A stretch of 64,000 bases of DNA. Source: Carallia brachiata. Taxonomy: Eukaryota > Streptophyta > Magnoliopsida > Malpighiales > Rhizophoraceae. Shown piece by piece: positions 60,290-64,000 of the stretch. The translations under genes and the position numbers were made by a program. The notes beneath the pieces were generated by a model, which searched no databases, was not told where the DNA came from, and worked only from the letters and a program-made list of their open reading frames with translations. Positions within the stretch are counted from its first letter, which is position 1. The number at the start of each line of letters is the position of its first letter. The DNA is taken from the NCBI GenBank assembly GCA_021464245.1, contig JADCRB010000068.1, positions 9,227,391 to 9,291,390 of the forward strand, read 5' to 3'.

Positions 60290-60960
60290 ACATTGCACGG
60301 ACTCGTTGAATGGGCATGGACGTGGACATGGGCTAGGCATAAGCAAGGTGATGGGAAAATCAGCTAAGGCATTGGCCACCGAAGAAGGCTCAAAAACGGC
60401 CAATGAATGGATTGTTGGCAACTTGCACCAACACCAACTCGTTGAATGGGCATGGACGTGGACATGGGCTGGGTATAAGCAAGGTGATGGGAAAATCGGC
60501 TAAGGCATTGGCCACCAAAGAAGGCTCGAAAATGGCCAACGAATGGATTGTTGGCAACTTGCACCAACACCAACTCGTTGAATGGGCATGGACGTGGACA
60601 TGGGCTGGGCATAAGCAAGGTGATGGGAAAATTGGCCAAGGCATTGGCCACCGAAGAAGGCTCAAAAAGGGCTAATGAATGGATTGTTTGCAACTTGCAC
60701 CAACACCAAGTTGTTGAATGGGCATGCGCTGGGCTTGTCAACAAGCAAGGTGATGGGAAAATCGACCAACGCACGAAAACGGCCAAGGAATGGACTGTTG
60801 GCACCCTCGGCCAACTCGTCGAATGGACGTGGACATGGGCTGGGCATGTCAGCAAGCAAGGTGTTGCTTACTTCGACCAAGGCACTGGCCACCAAAGGGG
60901 GATTCGAAATGACAAAGGAGTGGACTCTCGCTTGGCTCCGCACAAGCTGCTGCCAGCATG
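60290..60960 (+). repeat. IGS 135-bp tandem subrepeats
   Basis: Units begin 'cgttgaatgggcatggacgtgg' at about 60304, 60440, 60575 and 60712, with a shortened unit at about 60816 (spacing 136, 135, 137, 104). Shared core: 'aagcaaggtgatgggaaaat', 'aaggcattggccacc', 'gaatggattgttggcaactt'. A further degenerate copy lies at about 61130-61235. Such subrepeats are typical of plant rDNA spacers and often act as enhancer-like arrays. Confidence 0.88.
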
Positions 60961-61339
60961 GGAGGTTAGCACGGGAGGCCAGTAAGGCAGGCTAGCAAGG
61001 GATGTTAGCCAAGTAAGCACCCTAACCGTTGCGTCGCACAACACGCTCGACAGTTGTATGGGGTAGCAGTGGTGAAGTTAGGCCCTAGTCCCTCATCCAA
61101 AGAGCACGATAAAGTTGATGGCAACTTGCACCAACTCCCTTGCACCGACCCATTGAATCAGCAAGCGAGGCTACGGGAAGATCGGCCAAGGCATTGGCCA
61201 CCTGAGCAGGCTTAAAAAAGGGCCAAGGAATAGACTCAGAGCATGCTCAGCCCCGCACAGGTTGCTGCCCGCAAGCATGCTCTGAACACGTTGCTGCCAG
61301 CGAGGGAGGTTAACAAAAAGCTAGGAAGGCACCCGAGCA

Positions 61340-61625
61340 ATGGAGGAAGGCACCCTAGTCCTCCCAGCGCGCTGCGCGTAGGGCCTGCTGCCCGTGAGGA
61401 GGGCCTGCCGCGCGCGCGCGCAGTCCTCCCACCGCGCTGCGCGTCGGGCCTGCCGCGGGCGCAGGTTGTCCTTACAGCGCACAGGGCTCAGCGCGTCGGG
61501 CCCGCCCACGCGCGCCCAGCGCTCTGCGAGTCGGGCCGGCCGCGCGCGCGCAGTCCTCCCAGCGCCCGCGCAAATTGCGCTACGGGTTGAGCCTACCGCT
61601 CGGGCACGCGGCTACGCCCAGCTCC
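61340..61625 (+). repeat. GC-rich degenerate tandem repeat in IGS
   Basis: Repeats of 'agtcctcccagcgcgctgcg' and 'cgggcctgccgcg' type units at about 61358, 61421, 61468 and 61552, with CGCGCGCG runs. Strikingly GC-rich against the rest of the window. Confidence 0.75.
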
Positions 61626-62186
61626 GACGCCCCACTCTCATTCTCGTCCCCCGATCGGTCCCCGTTTTTGGGTCAAATGAACAACCACATGCACCATAAT
61701 TTTCCTCATATTTTTCTAGAGGTCCACAAAAAGTTTTGTGCAATTCCGCCCCTTTTTTTATTTTTTACGATTTTCTGTATTTTATGGTTTCGAAAAATAA
61801 AAAGAATATTTCTGGCTTTCGAAAAATTTTGAAATTTTTTCCCTAGGTCTATTACATTTTTCTCTGTGTTCCCACAAAATTTCAGCTCAAAACTCTAAGT
61901 ATTCAATTTTTTAAAGGGGGTGTGACAACTTAAACATTTCAATGTCTCCTCCTACCAAAGGAACCAAAACCTTAATGCTCTTTAGAGGGGAGGTGCATGT
62001 CTCACCCCCAACTAGTCTTGCTAGCTTCATGCTAGTGGGTTTGTGGGGGATGTTGCTTGCACCTAGGTGGGTAAAATGACGTGCAGATGGAAAATGATTG
62101 GTGCCGATGATCGGCAGACAAATTCCCTGATACGCCGACCGCACTGGGCCCCCCTCTGGTCTGTCGGTCAAGCAGGGCCCGGTTCG

Positions 62187-62430
62187 CCGATTTTTGTCCC
62201 AAAAAATGCAATTTTGCCCCAACGTAGGAAAAACTGCTGCGAATCCAAAGAAAGTGGCCGCGAGATAAAATTCTTTGCCAATAATTTCATTTTCGGCCTA
62301 GTTTCCCGATTTTGCCCCGAAAAATGAAATTTTACCCCGATGTTGGAAACAATGTCCGGAATCGGAGATTTGGTGCCGAAAGATGAAATTATTTGCCAAG
62401 GATTCCTTTTTTCGGCCCAAAAGAAGCATG
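62187..62430 (+). repeat. two-copy 119-bp repeat in 5' ETS region
   Basis: Copy 1 starts 'ccgatttttgtcccaaaaaa' at 62187; copy 2 starts 'ccgattttgccccgaaaaat' at 62306. Both continue through 'gaaattttgcccc/accccga', 'gtaggaaa/gttggaaa', 'gagataaaattctttgcca / aagatgaaattatttgcca' and 'ttttcggcc'. Confidence 0.8.
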
Positions 62431-63168
62431 AGCATTGGCCATTGGGGCTGACCCCGGTGACTTGGTAAGCCCAAATGCCTTTCTGCAAGGCGGGGGCTGG
62501 GTGCAATGACACTGTTCTTGATCAAAATTGGGGGAGTACTCGCGGTTCCGCCTTTCAATTGATGTTGCGAGAGCCAAGATTTCGAAGCAACGCAGCGTCT
62601 CCCGTGCTCAGCGGTGTGGGTAGCAATTCTTTCGGGTGCTTCCACATTCCCCGCAGCTCATCAAGCCACGCGGGCGTGCTTTACGCTTGGGGCGTTGTTG
62701 CCTAGCGTACGCGATTGCGCATGAGTGGTGATGGGATGGAAAGGGGTTGCAGGCTCCACGCTAGAGCGTCGAACCCCGATCCTCTGCAAACTTGGACCCG
62801 AGTGCTTCCAATCCGCCTCGAGGTGAAAGACAAGGGTTCTTGTGCTGCATTCTTTCCAATTCAGAAATCGTTGTGATGCTTTTGTGCCTTCTCGTCCTTC
62901 ACCTCTTCGGGGGTGCGGGACGGACCTCACATCGTCGCCCGTGTCCCTGACATGCCGATTTCGGTTGCTTTGGTGAATGGTTCAACAGCTGTGCTCTCAG
63001 ATTCAGAACATTACTCGAGCAATGGAACTGTCGTTCCACTCCACCTTTGCTCGAACGGAGCCTTTGTCCCTCTATAGCACGATTGCCATGCCCATTTCGT
63101 CATCGGCCCCCCTACCATTTGGTTGGTTTCGTGTCGTGCGTGCGGTCACGGGCATCGTGAAGGAATGC

Positions 63169-63512
63169 AACCTGGTTGATCCCGCTAGTAGTCATATGCT
63201 TGTCTCAAAGATTAAGCCATGCATGTGTAAGTATGAACTAATTCAGACTGTGAAACTGCAAATGGCTCATTAAATCAGTTATAGTTTGTTTGATGGTACC
63301 TGCTACTCGGATAACCGTAGTAATTCTAAAGCTAATACGTGCAACAAAAGCCGACTTCTAGAAGGGATGCATTATTAGATAAAAGGTCGGCGCGGGCTCT
63401 GCCGTTGCTCTGATGATTCATGATTACTCGAAGGATCGCACGACCAACGTGTCGGCGACGCATCATTCAAATTTCTGCCCTATCAACTTTCGATGGTAGG
63501 ATAGAGGCCTAC
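63169..63512 (+). pseudogene. 5' fragment of 18S rRNA gene, truncated
   Basis: Starts 'acctggttgatcc' and follows the plant 18S 5' end: 'agtagtcatatgcttgtctc', 'attaagccatgcatgtgtaa', 'tggctcattaaatcagttat', 'gatgattcatgattactcga', 'ttctgccctatcaactttcg', 'ggtaggata'. Similarity stops after 'gaggcctac' at about 63512 of an expected ~1.8 kb. Differences at normally invariant positions (gatcccgctagtag for gatcctgccagtag; actcgaagg for actcgacgg; a missing base in gcattattag) argue that it is not a working gene. Confidence 0.9.
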
Positions 63513-64000
63513 TGTTAGCCCCTTGAACACTTGGCATGCAGGAGTTGGCGACAACTTGCGCCAATTGCTAGCATGGGACTTTGGAGTGGTTGGGCACTCC
63601 TTGAAATAAGGTGAAAGCTGAGAGGGTCAGCGTAGGCACAGGCCTACATGCGGATCCCAGTGTGGACCAAAACTTGGGTTGGACAAAAGATGCTGGACTA
63701 CATGTTCGTGGGCTCCATCAGATGGGCTATGGGCTTGGGCCAAGAGGCCCAAAACACAAGACGGGTCTTAGCCAAGTCTGCATGGCACTGCATAGCACTG
63801 CATGGCACCGAGTCTCCTATGACATGTGGAACGTGGGGACGTGCAGGTGTGGCTCTATCCAGGTGGCCAAGCATCGGGATAATGCTCATCAGATCGTGCA
63901 TGGCCAAGGATCGTGGGTAGATAATACTTATCGAGATCAAGTGATGGATGATCGTGGGAGATAAGGCTAATCAGGATCGAGTCATGGAGGAGAACGTGGG
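63513..64000. other. non-rRNA sequence abutting the 18S fragment
   Basis: Begins 'tgttagccccttgaacactt' directly after the 18S break and runs to the window end. It has internal short repeats ('gcactgcatggcac', 'gcactgcatagc' near 63782-63810; 'gatcgtg' units near 63891-63960). The TG start would fit the end of an LTR element inserted into 18S, but the other end is outside the window. No coding frame is supported. Confidence 0.4.

Larger units (their letters stand above)
60063..63168 (+). other. 45S rDNA intergenic spacer and 5' ETS
   Basis: About 3.1 kb lying exactly between a 25S 3' end and an 18S 5' start in the same orientation, so it is a complete IGS by position. It holds a 135-bp tandem subrepeat (60304-60960), a very GC-rich zone (61340-61625), an AT-richer zone (61730-61920), a two-copy 119-bp repeat (62187-62430), and an unrepeated GC-balanced part before 18S. 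No Pol I promoter is assigned with confidence. 'ttaaaggggg' at 61911-61920 is the nearest match to the plant TATA-G-run type start. No protein genes; long frames in the subrepeats are periodicity artefacts. Confidence 0.85.

Noticed and set aside
60249..60985. Overlapping long frames in the rDNA spacer, both strands
   Set aside because: The 135-bp subrepeat length is divisible by three, so any open unit stays open through the array. The translations are repeats of the same low-complexity string.
61243..61699. Arg/Ala-rich frames at 61.2-61.7 kb
   Set aside because: Products of extreme GC content, open in several frames at once, with no domain.
63611..63964. 117-codon frame downstream of 18S
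   Set aside because: No domain, overlapping frames on both strands, and repeated short motifs. Likely non-coding repeat sequence.

Overview
This is plant nuclear DNA from a repeat-rich, probably pericentromeric or otherwise heterochromatic region of a dicot-like genome. The evidence is an AT-rich 237-bp satellite array, LTR retrotransposons primed by tRNA-iMet, copia and LINE remnants, MITE-like elements, a gene with GT-AG introns, and a displaced piece of nuclear 45S rDNA. No species is named because nothing in the window fixes one.

Layout. 1-33564 is a head-to-tail satellite (period 237 bp, roughly 120 monomers, one orientation). It consists of locally homogenised blocks, has assembly-gap Ns at three block junctions, and is split at 25379-30200 by a retroelement flanked by a 5-bp target duplication. 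33565-34355 is a TRIM-like miniature LTR element whose first LTR is cut off at the satellite edge. 34390-36363 is a decayed LINE, with an RNase H-like tail, a TIR element lodged in it, and a poly(A) 3' end. 36790-39451 holds the only intact protein gene I can support: a seven-exon, 215-codon minus-strand gene for a GID8-type LisH-CTLH-CRA protein. 39735-40920 is an old AT-rich direct duplication. 40930-43800 is a degenerate copia gag-protease-integrase-RT remnant. 44-54.6 kb is AT-rich decayed transposon sequence with short Ulp1-protease-like and GRF-zinc-finger-like fragments. 54643-58839 is a second copy of the gag-only retroelement seen in the satellite, nested in an older TIR repeat. 59703-63512 is one rDNA spacer, from the 3' end of 25S through a complete IGS/5' ETS to the first ~344 bp of 18S, with pseudogene-type changes.

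Most unusual are the two gag-only retroelements. Both have 5-bp target duplications (CTTAT and GAACC), both lack protease, RT and integrase domains in their internal region, and both carry their two LTRs in inverted rather than direct orientation. The internal junctions differ. One copy also holds a short foreign RT segment and an LTR that has swallowed the C-terminal end of a gypsy pol gene, with microhomology at the joins. This looks like template switching during reverse transcription between a non-autonomous element and its autonomous helper, followed by integrase-mediated insertion of an inverted-end product. The gag reading frame also has a ~250-residue C-terminal region, conserved between the copies, in place of the usual CCHC zinc knuckle.

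How the parts relate. Apart from the GID8 gene nothing here looks like a working pathway. The window is a record of satellite amplification, nested insertion and rDNA dispersal around one housekeeping-type gene.
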